64,000 bases of DNA from DAOUJI01 sp965237875 (GTDB lineage Bacteria; Chloroflexota; Dehalococcoidia; Lucifugimonadales; JAGWBF01): the NCBI GenBank assembly GCA_965237875.1, contig CBDEGP010000002.1, positions 558,001 to 622,000 of the forward strand, in the 5' to 3' direction. This document shows positions 7,274-15,090 of this stretch, in pieces (position 1 is the stretch's first letter; every line of letters starts with the position of its first letter). The translations under genes were made by a program, and so were the position numbers. The notes beneath the pieces were generated by a model that saw only the letters and a program-made list of their open reading frames with translations, made no database searches and had not been told where the DNA came from.

Positions 7274-8329
7274 ATGTGGCGGGTAAAGGGGCAGGACCGG
7301 CTAATCCATCAGCTTGACCGGAGCATACGACAGGGCGCATACGCCCACGCCTACCTCATAGTTGGACCTCCCCAGACCGGCAAGCTCACTTTGGCCCTGG
7401 ACATGGCCCAGGCGGTCAATTGCACCGACCCTCCCAATGCTCCCTGCAAGGAATGCTCACAGTGCGTCCGCATTGCCGCACGTCAGCACGCCGACGTAGT
7501 GGTCTTGGGAACGTCCGGCCCCGATCCCCAGACCGACGCGGCGGGCGCTTCCGACGGACGCCGGGCCCGGACTGAGATAGGCATCGGAGACGTCAGGGAG
7601 ATACAGCGTCTGACTAGCCTGACCCCCGCCGAAGGGCGCAGCCGTGTAATCATCTTCGAAGACGCCCACCGCTTGAGTGAAGAGGCCTCCAATGCTCTTC
7701 TCAAGACCTTGGAGGAGCCTCCTGACCAGGTGATGCTGATTCTAACCACCCACTGGGAAGACGGGATACTGGGCACCATCAGGTCACGGTGCCGAACTCT
7801 GGAGTTCAAACCCATGGGCGCCGCGCAGGCGGTTGCCGCCCTGACCTCGGACTTCGGGATTGAAGAAGGGGAGGCCCAGCTCCTGGCCCGGCTCTCTATG
7901 GGCAGGTTGGGCTGGGCGCTTGAGGCCCACGCCGACGCTTCCGTAATGGAGGACCGCCGGAATGAACTGACCCGCATCTCCGAGCTTCTTGACGCCACGT
8001 TGGAGGACCGTTTTGCCTACGCATCGGACTTGTCCAGCCATTTTTACAGGAACAGGGCTGAGGCTTTGGACATACTGGGCCTCTGGCTCAGGTGGTGGAG
8101 GGACATGCTGGTTGTCTCGGAAACGGGGGACGATGGCGGAGTCACTATCGTCAACGTGGACTGGCAAGAGAGCTTGACCAAGGCTGCCGCCGCCTATTCC
8201 ACAGGCCAGATATCCGGCTTCATCAGAACGCTTCTGGAGACGATGGAGTCGCTGGAGCGCAACGTCAATGCTCGCCTTGCGTTGGAGGCGATGATGCTGG
8301 TCATGCCCAGCGCCGGAGCAAGAATTTAG
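7274..8329 (+). CDS. holB: DNA polymerase III subunit delta'
   Basis: 351 residues; a clamp-loader AAA+ protein. The P-loop GPPQTGKLT is at residues 31-39. A zinc module with Cys50, Cys58, Cys61 and Cys64 follows the Walker A helix, as in delta'/gamma subunits. Later come VIIFEDAHRLSEEASNALLK (Walker B region), LEEPPDQVMLILTT and the SRC motif in IRSRCRTLEF. The C-terminal half is divergent helical collar, as expected. An insert of about 15 residues rich in Asp and Ala (SGPDPQTDAAGASDGR) sits between the zinc module and Walker B. It overlaps the convergent HNH gene by 4 bp. Confidence 0.92.
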   Translation: MWRVKGQDRLIHQLDRSIRQGAYAHAYLIVGPPQTGKLTLALDMAQAVNCTDPPNAPCKECSQCVRIAARQHADVVVLGTSGPDPQTDAAGASDGRRARTEIGIGDVREIQRLTSLTPAEGRSRVIIFEDAHRLSEEASNALLKTLEEPPDQVMLILTTHWEDGILGTIRSRCRTLEFKPMGAAQAVAALTSDFGIEEGEAQLLARLSMGRLGWALEAHADASVMEDRRNELTRISELLDATLEDRFAYASDLSSHFYRNRAEALDILGLWLRWWRDMLVVSETGDDGGVTIVNVDWQESLTKAAAAYSTGQISGFIRTLLETMESLERNVNARLALEAMMLVMPSAGARI

Positions 8330-8838
8330 GCCAAGTCCATCCAGGGCAAGAACTTGCGCCACTCGTCCAGGATCGTCCTGTTGTGGAGCACGTAATATGG
8401 GTTGGCGTAAGGCTCTTTGGGACGTTTGGCCAGGTTCATGCCGGCTTCAACGGGGGTCCGGCCCGCCTTTCTGCGGTTGCAGGGGATGCAGGCGGTTGCC
8501 ACGTTCTCCCACGAGTTGTCGCCGCCCTGGCGCCTGGGAACGACGTGGTCGAGGGTGAGCTCTTTAGGCTGATCGCCGCAGTATTGACACGTGTGGCGGT
8601 CCCTCAGGAAGACCTCTTTCTTGGAGAGTTTCCTTTTGGCGAACGGCCTGCGCACAAGATGCACCAGGCGGATGACGGACGGTATGGGGAAGGTCATGCG
8701 CTGAGTGCGAATTTCACCCCGCCCGTTTACGAGCAGTTCGGCTTTACCCTTGCCGATAAGCACAACGGCCCGTTTAACGTTGCACACGTTAATGGGCTCA
8801 TAGTTCAGGTTGATCACCAGAACAGGAGCATTCAGCAT
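8326..8838 (-). CDS. HNH endonuclease
   Basis: 170 residues. An N-terminal domain (APVLVINLNYEPINVCNVKRA) of the type found in widespread stand-alone bacterial HNH proteins precedes a zinc-containing HNH fold. Cys84 and Cys87 (CQYC) pair with Cys117 and Cys120 (CIPC) for structural zinc. The catalytic core is Asp97-His98 (LTLDHVVPRRQGG), Asn112 and Asn121. The C-terminal segment YYVLHNRTILDEWRKFLPWM is also typical. These proteins occur in nearly all Chloroflexota and cyanobacteria, probably in DNA repair or processing rather than mobility. No restriction partner is adjacent. Convergent with holB. Confidence 0.9.
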   Translation of the reverse strand: MLNAPVLVINLNYEPINVCNVKRAVVLIGKGKAELLVNGRGEIRTQRMTFPIPSVIRLVHLVRRPFAKRKLSKKEVFLRDRHTCQYCGDQPKELTLDHVVPRRQGGDNSWENVATACIPCNRRKAGRTPVEAGMNLAKRPKEPYANPYYVLHNRTILDEWRKFLPWMDLA

Positions 8839-8895
8839 TGGCCTATTATACTTCTCGGCGCCGGAGTCAACCAGAAGGGTGATTTCTCGTCAGAC

Positions 8896-9900
8896 CTAGC
8901 CCACGGCCAGCGCGTAGACCTCTCTGCCTTTCTCAGGCAGAGGGTACTCTTGCCACGAGGCCCCGTCGTCCAGGGAGCCGTACACCTGGCCGTCCCGGGT
9001 GGCGCAATATATCTGGTTTGGGCGCCGGTTGTTGATGGCCACGGCCATCATCGTGGAGGGGACATCCAGGCCGTGGTCGACTCGTTCCCAACTCTCTCCC
9101 AGGTCCGGGCTTCTCCATAGGGCGCCGGTCTCGCTGATGGCTTTCGCGCCCAGGGTTACGTAGAGGGTCCTGGGATCATGGGGAGATAGCAGCAGGTCGC
9201 GTGTATAGGTGATGGGGGAGTGGCCGGAGATGTCGATGGGTTCCCAAGACTCACCCCGGTCCCTTCCACGAAACATGCCTTCACGGGCGCTGATGTACGG
9301 CACGCCGGGCTGGGCTGAGCTCACCTGGACCCCATGCAGGTCCAGCCTGTCGGGTCCGCCTTCAGCGATGCCCTTGTTTACCGGTTCCCAGGTCTGGCCG
9401 CCGTCCAGCGTGCGGGTCACGCCGCCCACTTCCAGGGCGGCGTACATCTCGTCCGGGTGAGTTGGGTCAGCGGCCATTGCGATGACCCGCGTAGGGAAGG
9501 ACATGGTCACCACGTCGTTTCCCAGCCGGATGGGCAGGGGCTCCCAGCTGTCGCCGCCGTCCTGGGTCCGGAATATCTGGGCCGGCGCCATTCCGGCGTA
9601 CATCACGTTGGGGCGGTGAGGTCGAAACATCATGGACCACACCTGGCTGCCCGAAACGGGCATGTTCAGCCGCCTCCAGTGGTCCCCCTTGCTCCCGCTG
9701 CGATATACGCCGTCGTTGGTCCCGGCAAAGACCACGTCAGGCTGGAGCGGGTGGACCTCTATTGCCCGGACTTGCGGGTTCTCAGGAAGTCCGTTGGTCA
9801 GTTCCTCCCACTGGGTTTCTCCGGGCCGCTTGCGGAATAGCCCGCCGGTTCCCGAACCGGCATAAACAGTTGGCTCTGTGGTCGCCGCTTCCGATGTCAT
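8896..9900 (-). CDS. BNR/Asp-box beta-propeller protein
   Basis: 334 residues with at least five Asp-box motifs (TQDGGDSW, TLDGGQTW, GRDRGESW, SPDLGESW, SLDDGASW), each at the turn of a propeller blade. Recurrent phrases such as HPLQPDVVFAGTNDGVYRS and DPTHPDEMYAALEVGGV are those of the sialidase/VPS10-like BNR superfamily (also called YCF48- or photosystem-stability-like). No signal peptide is visible, so it is probably cytoplasmic. Sialidase catalytic residues are not apparent, and the function is more likely binding or scaffolding. Starts 57 nt after, and in the same direction as, the HNH gene. Confidence 0.82.
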   Translation of the reverse strand: MTSEAATTEPTVYAGSGTGGLFRKRPGETQWEELTNGLPENPQVRAIEVHPLQPDVVFAGTNDGVYRSGSKGDHWRRLNMPVSGSQVWSMMFRPHRPNVMYAGMAPAQIFRTQDGGDSWEPLPIRLGNDVVTMSFPTRVIAMAADPTHPDEMYAALEVGGVTRTLDGGQTWEPVNKGIAEGGPDRLDLHGVQVSSAQPGVPYISAREGMFRGRDRGESWEPIDISGHSPITYTRDLLLSPHDPRTLYVTLGAKAISETGALWRSPDLGESWERVDHGLDVPSTMMAVAINNRRPNQIYCATRDGQVYGSLDDGASWQEYPLPEKGREVYALAVG

Positions 9901-10211
9901 TTTTCAAACCTCTACGCCTAGTTTTTCGATCAGTCCAATAGGAACGGACCGGCTTCATGTCGTCACTCCCGATTCCATCAAAAAACGTGTGGGCTGTCAA
10001 GCTGGGTCATGGAGTGGATCGGCCTCACTGTAGATGTTGCGCAACGATAAACGTGTGGAATCCAATGCATTCATGACATTCGACAAGGAGTATACTTTGT
10101 CGCTACCCATTTATACTTTCTTCACGGTCGTTGGCTAACCTGTCGGCGGGTAGGAACACCGCAGAAGCGGACGAACGGGATGGATGGTTTCATGGGGACT
10201 CCGGGAGCAAT
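9901..10211. other. Intergenic region with an imperfect palindrome
   Basis: About 310 bp between the divergent BNR gene and the membrane-protein gene. The only structure noted is at 10081-10102, where arms CGACAA and TTGTCG flank a centre containing AGTATACT, which could be an operator. An in-frame TTG at 10131 would extend the downstream gene by 27 codons but has no ribosome site. Confidence 0.35.
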
Positions 10212-10769
10212 ATGATCGCGGGCATTATAGCCGGCTCGATTTCGGCCATCGCAGCAGCACTGGTCTCCCTTCCGCTGCGGTCTCCGGATGACGCGCTTCT
10301 TAACAGCGCTACGGTGGCATTGGCCGCTCTGGCGGCGGGTCTAGCCGCCGGGCTACTCTGGAGAGTTGCGTCCAACAAGCGAAACGGCCTGCTCGTTTTT
10401 TCAGGGATGTGGACAGCGGCGTTCGTGGTCGTCGCCGTCATATCATTGGCCGGAGAGACTCAGCTCGACCATTTCCTCGCTTTTGCACTGCCGTTGGCGG
10501 CCATCGTCTTTCCAATGACAGGTCTGCTGACGGTTTTGCTGGAGGGCAGCCGCATCGCCGATCGCTGGCAGCTGGCGGTGGCCGCGGCAGTCATCGCCCT
10601 GGCAGTGGGCATTCCTTTGGCCGGGCAAGGGGACCAGGAAAGCGGGAGGCTTGAGCTGCCCCCGAGAACGGGCAGTCTGACCCCCTCCCGGACTCCGGAC
10701 CTTGCCGCCGTGAGCGTTCACAAGACATTTGGATTCTCCAAGGAGGCGTTGGACAGATCTTATGCGTAA
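10212..10769 (+). CDS. Multi-pass membrane protein, unknown
   Basis: 185 residues from the ATG at 10212 (GGGAG nearby); a TTG at 10131 would give 212. Four to five hydrophobic helices are visible: MIAGIIAGSISAIAAALVSL, VALAALAAGLAAGLLWRV, FSGMWTAAFVVVAVISLAG, FLAFALPLAAIVFPMTGLLT and LAVAAAVIALAVGIPLAG. A polar tail of about 50 residues follows. No family recognised. Its last codons overlap the start of the YceI lipoprotein gene by 8 nt, so the two are translationally coupled and may act together at the membrane. Confidence 0.7.
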   Translation: MIAGIIAGSISAIAAALVSLPLRSPDDALLNSATVALAALAAGLAAGLLWRVASNKRNGLLVFSGMWTAAFVVVAVISLAGETQLDHFLAFALPLAAIVFPMTGLLTVLLEGSRIADRWQLAVAAAVIALAVGIPLAGQGDQESGRLELPPRTGSLTPSRTPDLAAVSVHKTFGFSKEALDRSYA

Positions 10770-11586
10770 TGCAATTCATCTTCCGATAAGAATAAGTTTG
10801 GTTTTGACGCTGGCGGCGTTTCTGGCGGTTGTGGCTGTGTCATGCGGCGGCGAGTCCCCCACGTCCACTCCCCCGCCGACGGAACGTCCCACGGCGGCGC
10901 CAACGGAGGCTCCGGCCACTCCCATGCCGACCCCCGATTCGACTCCAACGCGTGAACAGTCGCCCACGGGAGCATCGCCAACTCCAACCGTTCGCCCCAC
11001 CGACACGCCTGCGGCGCCTGATCCCACACCCGCGCCGTCAGGCGGTGAGCGCGAGATAGGTCAGATCGAAGGCGTGACGTTCATTGTCGGCGAAGGTTCA
11101 CAAGCCACTTTCACGGTGGAAGAGAAGCTGGCGCAGCTTCCCCTGCCAAACGACGCAGTGGTGCGGACCTATGGACTGACCGGCGAGGTGCATTTCGACG
11201 GCCGTCCTTCAATAATCCAGATAGACCTTCACCAGTTCCAGAGCGACCAGCCCCGGCGGGACAGTTATATTCGCGACCGTATGTTCCCGGATCATCCCAT
11301 TGCGATATTCACTTTGGATGACGCAGGGCCATTGCCCGAGGGTTTCACTGAAGGCGAGGAGGTCACTACGAGGATCACGGGGCAGCTTGAGGTACGGGGA
11401 GTTCAGGCGCCCGTCAGCTTTGACGTGGAAGCAAGAGATGACGGCGATGTCATCTTCATCGTGGGCCGCACCAGCTTTGTCTGGTCGGACTTTGGAATGA
11501 CTGCCCCCAACTTGTCATTCGTCCAGGTGACCGACGAGGTGAGTGTCGAAGTCCTTCTTTCCGTTGCGCCCGATTCCGGGCCCTAG
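10762..11586 (+). CDS. YceI-like domain lipoprotein
   Basis: 274 residues from the ATG at 10762, which overlaps the upstream stop; an upstream TTG at 10729 is less likely. The signal sequence ends in a lipobox (VVAVSCGGES), followed by a Pro/Thr/Ala linker of about 70 residues, then a YceI-like domain. Domain marks are GVTFIVGEGSQATFTVEEKL at its start, IIQIDLHQFQSDQPRRDSYI (the family's D..L.TD...RD pattern), PDHPIAIFTLDD, ITGQLEVRGVQAPVSFDVEA and FGMTAPNLSFVQVTDEVSVE. YceI proteins are lipocalin-like and bind isoprenoid-type lipids, in some cases linked to electron transport. The outer-face anchoring is inferred from the lipobox. Confidence 0.85.
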   Translation: MRNAIHLPIRISLVLTLAAFLAVVAVSCGGESPTSTPPPTERPTAAPTEAPATPMPTPDSTPTREQSPTGASPTPTVRPTDTPAAPDPTPAPSGGEREIGQIEGVTFIVGEGSQATFTVEEKLAQLPLPNDAVVRTYGLTGEVHFDGRPSIIQIDLHQFQSDQPRRDSYIRDRMFPDHPIAIFTLDDAGPLPEGFTEGEEVTTRITGQLEVRGVQAPVSFDVEARDDGDVIFIVGRTSFVWSDFGMTAPNLSFVQVTDEVSVEVLLSVAPDSGP

Positions 11587-11731
11587 GGGACTTGGATTAG
11601 GAATCTTCCGGGAGCCAGGTCTCCAGCGACTCGATTGCTTCCCGGAACACTAGCGGGACCGCATCGTCCTGGTCGTGGGCTGATTTCCAAATCCACCATC
11701 TAATACGTGCGGGCGAGGTCAAGCGCCGCCT

Positions 11732-11892
11732 GTCATTCCGAACGGAGCGGAGCGCAGCGAGGAATCTACAATCCATGTCCACAAACCCACGCAGTCGAGG
11801 AATGCAACGCCCGCAATCCAAGTCGTTTTGGCTGGAGCGGCGCCATGACTCCCGACAACGCCCTTAGATTCCTCACTGCGTTTCGGAATGAC
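11732..11892. repeat. MITE-like element with ~25-bp terminal inverted repeats
   Basis: The left end starts GTCATTCCGAA and runs to GAGGAATCT (11767). The right end is AGATTCCTCACTGCG to TTCGGAATGAC (11866-11892), the inverse of the left end apart from an insertion near its middle. The 161-bp unit has no transposase, so it looks like a non-autonomous miniature element or a structured intergenic repeat. Just outside the left end, minus-strand codons 11597-11731 read SAHDQDDAVPLVFREAIESL to a stop and may be the 3' remnant of a gene cut by the element. Confidence 0.6.
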
Positions 11893-11934
11893 AATTGGGA
11901 AGCGCGTTGGAATGACAATTGGGAAGCGTGTTGG
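11887..11934. repeat. 24-bp tandem duplication at the element's edge
   Basis: Two copies of a 24-bp unit beginning AATGACAATTGGGAAGCG, differing at one base, with a third partial copy (AATGACATG) after them. The first 6 bp lie inside the terminal repeat of the MITE-like element. Confidence 0.7.
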
Positions 11935-12289
11935 AATGACATGCGGCGTATATTAGACGGTGGATTTGGGGGATTTCTGGACCTTTGACATGAACGAACT
12001 GTCCATGTACAGAGGGATCCCCAATCTTTCCGGCGCCGGGTGGCTGCTGCTTCTGGACCTGCTGCGATGGACCTATGAGGGCGGTTACGCTGTTGTGCCG
12101 GACGTCAAAGTCCACGTACGGTCCTCCATCTGCGTTGGCGCCGGTTGGTGACGCAGTGATGCTGAACATGGAAGATGATGCGGCAGCTTGCGGTTGGGTT
12201 GGGGTGTCCGCCCTAGGAGGACGGCGACCGCTGCGGGAGAGGGTAACCGCAACGGAGGCGCCGCCCCCTAGGGAGGGTTGAAGTCAACC
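11935..12289. other. Intergenic region with no supported gene
   Basis: About 355 bp between the MITE-like element and the pstS stop. Short open frames exist on both strands but none has a ribosome site or recognisable domain. Confidence 0.5.
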
Positions 12290-13273
12290 TTATTTGATTA
12301 TGGCCAGGTTATCCTGGTAGGTCTCGGGGGCCTCGGCCACGTATCCGACTTCGCGGACCAGTGGGGGGCCTTCATTCATGTAAAACTCCACGAAGGCCCT
12401 GACCTCGGGACGCTCCAGGCTCTTCTTGTTCACGTAGATGAACAGAGGGCGGGCCAGCGGTGTGTAGGTCCCAGCCTCGATGGTTTCGTCGGAGGGAGCG
12501 ACGCAGCCGCTCCCGCTGTCGACGGCCACGATCTTCAGCTTGTCGGTGTTCTCCGCATAGTAGGCGTACCCGAAATATCCAAGGGAATCCTTGTCTCCGT
12601 AGATTCCCAGGACCAGGACGTTGTCGTCTTCGGAGGGCGTGTAGTCGGGCCGAGACTTGCGGGCCTCTCCGACTATCTCTTCGGTGAAGTAGTCGAAGGT
12701 GCCTGAGTCGGTGCCTGGGCCGTAGAGTCGGATCTTATCATCGGGCCACTCGGATCTTACGTCTTTCCAGGTGGATACGCTGGAGCCCGGTTCCCAGACG
12801 GCCTTGAGTTCTGCGACGGTGAGGCAGTCGACAAAGTCATTGTCAGGGTTGACCATGACGGAGAGCCCGTCCGTGCCGACCTTGAGTTCGAAGTATTCGA
12901 CGCCGTTGGCGGCGGCGGCCTCGGCCTCGGATGACTTGATGGGGCGGGAAGCGTCGGAGATGTCGGTTTCACCGACGGTGAAGCGTTTGAAGCCTGCGCC
13001 TGTGCCTGAGACGCCTACAACGGGCCTCACGTCGGAGTTGAGCTTCTGGAACTCTTCGGCGACGGCCTGGGAGACCGGGGCCACTGTGGATGAGCCGTCT
13101 ATCTCTATGACCCCTGACAGCTTGGTCATGGCGGGGGTTGGGGGTTGTGTGCCCTCGGCTGGAGCTGTGGGCGTTGCGCCCTCACCGCATGCCGCCGTAA
13201 TGAGAACAAGCGCTATGGCGATGGGGACCAGGGCGAAGACACGGCGTATTCGGGCGATGGTCTTTGCTAACAT
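12290..13273 (-). CDS. pstS: PstS-type phosphate-binding lipoprotein
   Basis: 327 residues. The signal peptide ends in a lipobox (ALVLITAACGEG) and is followed by a short Pro/Thr linker. The binding-protein domain carries the PstS anion-site signatures: IDGSSTVAPVS, the VSGTGAGFKRF loop, DISDASRPI, and GTDSGTFDYFTEE. It captures phosphate outside the membrane for a PstCAB importer, but no pstC, pstA or pstB lies in this window. The upstream region holds five TTAA motifs at exact 11-bp intervals, a typical layout for a Pho-box operator. The ATG is preceded by AAGGAGGG with a rather long 13-14 nt spacing. Confidence 0.93.
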   Translation of the reverse strand: MLAKTIARIRRVFALVPIAIALVLITAACGEGATPTAPAEGTQPPTPAMTKLSGVIEIDGSSTVAPVSQAVAEEFQKLNSDVRPVVGVSGTGAGFKRFTVGETDISDASRPIKSSEAEAAAANGVEYFELKVGTDGLSVMVNPDNDFVDCLTVAELKAVWEPGSSVSTWKDVRSEWPDDKIRLYGPGTDSGTFDYFTEEIVGEARKSRPDYTPSEDDNVLVLGIYGDKDSLGYFGYAYYAENTDKLKIVAVDSGSGCVAPSDETIEAGTYTPLARPLFIYVNKKSLERPEVRAFVEFYMNEGPPLVREVGYVAEAPETYQDNLAIIK

Positions 13274-13329
13274 TTCGTGTGTACATCCCTCCTTAATTTT
13301 CTACCAATTGCTACCGTAAGAATGGTTGG

Positions 13330-13377
13330 TTAACGACGCCTTAACGCACGATTAAGGCGCCGTTAAAGAAAGATTAA
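13330..13377 (-). promoter_or_regulatory. Pho-box-like operator: five TTAA motifs at 11-bp spacing
   Basis: TTAA occurs at 13330, 13341, 13352, 13363 and 13374, every interval being exactly 11 bp. Read on the minus strand the heptamers are TTTAATC, TTTAACG, CTTAATC, GTTAAGG and GTTAACC. Direct repeats with one-turn spacing are how PhoB/PhoP/SphR-type regulators bind, and the site lies about 57 nt upstream of pstS. Confidence 0.8.
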
Positions 13378-13392
13378 AAGCCGGGCCCGGCC

Positions 13393-13503
13393 CTAGTCGG
13401 CGCCAACTTCACCCAAGAGCAGCGGGGCTTTAGCCGGGGCGTGAGCTTTGGGGGCCCGCTTCCGGGTCCTGGCAGCCGCTTTGGCTTCCGGCGAAGCGAT
13501 CAT
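13393..13503 (-). CDS. 36-residue basic Ala/Pro/Lys-rich peptide, putative Pho-regulated
   Basis: A short ORF with an ATG at 13503 and an AGGAGG about 14 nt upstream. It begins MIASPEAKAAARTRKRAPKA and ends in a hydrophobic/acidic tail (LLLGEVGAD). The N-terminal two thirds carry seven Lys/Arg, resembling a nucleic-acid-binding tail. It lies between two 11-bp-periodic operators: the distal one is 70 nt upstream of its start and the pstS one begins 16 nt after its stop. No homologue is recognised. The evidence is positional plus the ribosome site, so coding is plausible but not proven; a leader peptide is an alternative. Confidence 0.45.
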   Translation of the reverse strand: MIASPEAKAAARTRKRAPKAHAPAKAPLLLGEVGAD

Positions 13504-13572
13504 GGGACTCCGGAGGCCTCCTTTAAGGCCCTTTTATGACCAATGTGTCACCGATATTCCGGCCGATGCCCG

Positions 13573-13609
13573 TTAACGGAAAGTTATCCTGGGTTTAGTG
13601 CACAGTTAA
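13573..13609 (-). promoter_or_regulatory. Second Pho-box-like array: four TTA(A) motifs at 11-bp spacing
   Basis: Motifs start at 13573 (TTAA), 13584 (TTAT), 13595 (TTAG) and 13606 (TTAA), again exactly 11 bp apart. On the minus strand they read CTTAAC, CTAAAC, ATAAC and GTTAAC. It lies about 70 nt upstream of the 36-residue peptide start, the same geometry as the first array has to pstS. Control of the plus-strand side is also possible. Confidence 0.65.
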
Positions 13610-13813
13610 GAGAGGAGCAGATTTGCCAAGGTATGTTTCAGTATGCCGACGGTCGTTTGGACAAGGCCAAAGCAAGAAGGGGAGCGGCGCCGACAGCAGT
13701 TACGGATAGTTAACCCTTACGTAATTCATCGGTGACATTCCGGGTAAAGATAAGCGGGAGGTCCGTGCAGTTGGCGTGGATGGAGTTCAAGCTCCTTAGG
13801 TTCCTGTGATGCG

Positions 13814-14209
13814 ATGGACCTGGAGGGCAAGGGGCTTGGGCTGGTCCGTTATGGGGAGCGGAACACGGCCCTGGCGTCGGTGTTGAGGGACAGGGGAGCA
13901 GGAGTCCAGGACCTGTGCCTGTACGAGTGGCGTCTGCCGGAGGACCTCGCCCCGTTGGAAACTCTTGTGGCCGGCATTGTCGGCGCCGGAGGAAACGCGG
14001 GAGCGGTCGCCGCCGGTTTCCTCTTCCGCATCGAATCGCTGAGCTCGGAGGGAGCCCTGCTAGTCCTCGGCGTAGGCGTCGCGGCAGTGTCGGGGTTGAC
14101 CTTCGCAGTCCGTTTCTCACCGCAGACGGAGATGGAGGAGAAGCGGGCCCTTTCAAACGCCCTTGTGAGCAAAGAGTTGGCGCAAGGCGCCGCGGCCGCC
14201 GGAGACTAG
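13814..14209 (+). pseudogene. Uroporphyrinogen-III synthase (hemD) remnant
   Basis: 131 codons. The first ~55 residues match the middle of HemD: GLGLVRYGERNTALASVLRD, then RGAGVQDLCLYEWRLPEDLA, then PLETLV, followed by a degraded FRIESL...GVGVAAVSG stretch where HemD normally has the FTSxxxVxxLFR and VAAVGPxT motifs. About half the usual 250 residues are present, the N-terminal domain is missing, and no ribosome site is obvious. Other haem genes are not nearby. I read it as a decaying fragment; a repurposed small protein is less likely. Confidence 0.5.
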
Positions 14210-14338
14210 ACGGCATGCACCGGCCCGGCGGCATGTTCAGGGCTGTCCCGGTCTGTCAGCAGCCGGGTCCGGCGGCTTGTGCGCCCATTCAGGGCGGCGC
14301 TTTGTCCTCTTTTAGTCCCGGGGGCTCCTGGCCGCGGC

Positions 14339-14572
14339 TTACTCTTGTTGCATGTCTGAGGCGTCCATGACACGGAAGCCGATCCCCAGTTTCACCTGGT
14401 ACCAGCCTATCTTTCCGTCGCTGATATTGCCGCGGATCTCTCTTACCTCGAACCAGTCCAGGCCCTTGAGGGTTTCGGAAGCTCTCGATACGGCGTTGTC
14501 GATGGCATTTTCCAGCCCTTCGTGAGAGGACCCAACAAGCTCTATGATCTTATAGGTGTGTTCCGTGGTCAT
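14339..14572 (-). CDS. Dodecin family flavin-binding protein
   Basis: 77 residues, matching dodecin over its whole length: YKIIELVGSSHEGLENAIDN, then AVSRASETLKGLDWFEVREI, then RGNISDGKIGWYQVKLGIGF. The flavin-stacking tryptophan is W40 and the flavin-contacting glutamine Q59; Arg47 is also conserved. Dodecins form hollow dodecamers that store or buffer riboflavin, FMN or CoA. The gene has AGGAGGAAG upstream and stands before the two-component pair on the same strand, but about 60 nt separate them, so co-regulation is uncertain. Confidence 0.93.
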   Translation of the reverse strand: MTTEHTYKIIELVGSSHEGLENAIDNAVSRASETLKGLDWFEVREIRGNISDGKIGWYQVKLGIGFRVMDASDMQQE

Positions 14573-14633
14573 TCTTTCTTCCTCCTAGTGGATGTAATGG
14601 ATTTTCAGAGGCAAACACCAGGTCTCTAGCCCC

Positions 14634-15077
14634 CTAGTTGTTCCTGGGGAGACGGGAGACATTGAACCAGTAGTTGAGCACATCCTTCACTACGGAATCG
14701 AACGCCTTTGAGTCCACGGGCTTGCTTACATAACCGTTGCTGTGAAGGTCATAGGCTTTCAGCAGGTCCTCTTGGGTGGGAGAGCTGGTGAGGACCACCA
14801 CAAGTAGGTTTTGCAACGCCGGGTCCGATCTGATGTCGGACAGCACCTGCCGGCCGTCCTTCTTAGGCAGATTCAGGTCCAAGAGCACCAGGTCCGGGCG
14901 AGGTGAATCGGCATGGTCTCCTTGCTGCCGCAGGACATCCATAGCCTCTTCCCCGTCCATGGCGACGGTCATATTAAGATGGAAGTCCGAGTTTCTCACC
15001 GCTCGTTCGACCAGCTCCACGTCACCGGGATTGTCCTCCACCAGCAGCACCTCTATAGGTGTATCAATAGTTCCCAT
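14634..15077 (-). CDS. Single-domain response regulator (Rcp1-like)
   Basis: 147 residues, a receiver domain only. Acidic pocket Glu14-Asp15, phospho-acceptor Asp67 in LVLLDLNLP, switch Thr97 in VVVLTSS, and Lys119 in GYVSKP. The KKDGRQVLSDIRSDP loop is characteristic of Rcp1-type regulators that pair with phytochrome-like kinases. With no output domain it probably relays phosphate or acts by protein contact. It starts 13 nt after the kinase gene, so the two form an operon. Confidence 0.93.
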   Translation of the reverse strand: MGTIDTPIEVLLVEDNPGDVELVERAVRNSDFHLNMTVAMDGEEAMDVLRQQGDHADSPRPDLVLLDLNLPKKDGRQVLSDIRSDPALQNLLVVVLTSSPTQEDLLKAYDLHSNGYVSKPVDSKAFDSVVKDVLNYWFNVSRLPRNN

Positions 15078-15090
15078 GACTCACCTCCCT

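Noticed and set aside
8092..9120. 342-codon open frame on the plus strand spanning holB, HNH and BNR genes
   Set aside because: It crosses three well-supported genes and shows no domain or ribosome site.
11960..12151. 63-codon plus-strand ORF between the MITE-like element and pstS
   Set aside because: No ribosome site, no domain, and composition is not distinguishable from chance.
13699..13724. Third cluster of TTA motifs near the Pho-box arrays
   Set aside because: Spacing is 10 bp or less and irregular, unlike the exact 11 bp of the two accepted arrays.
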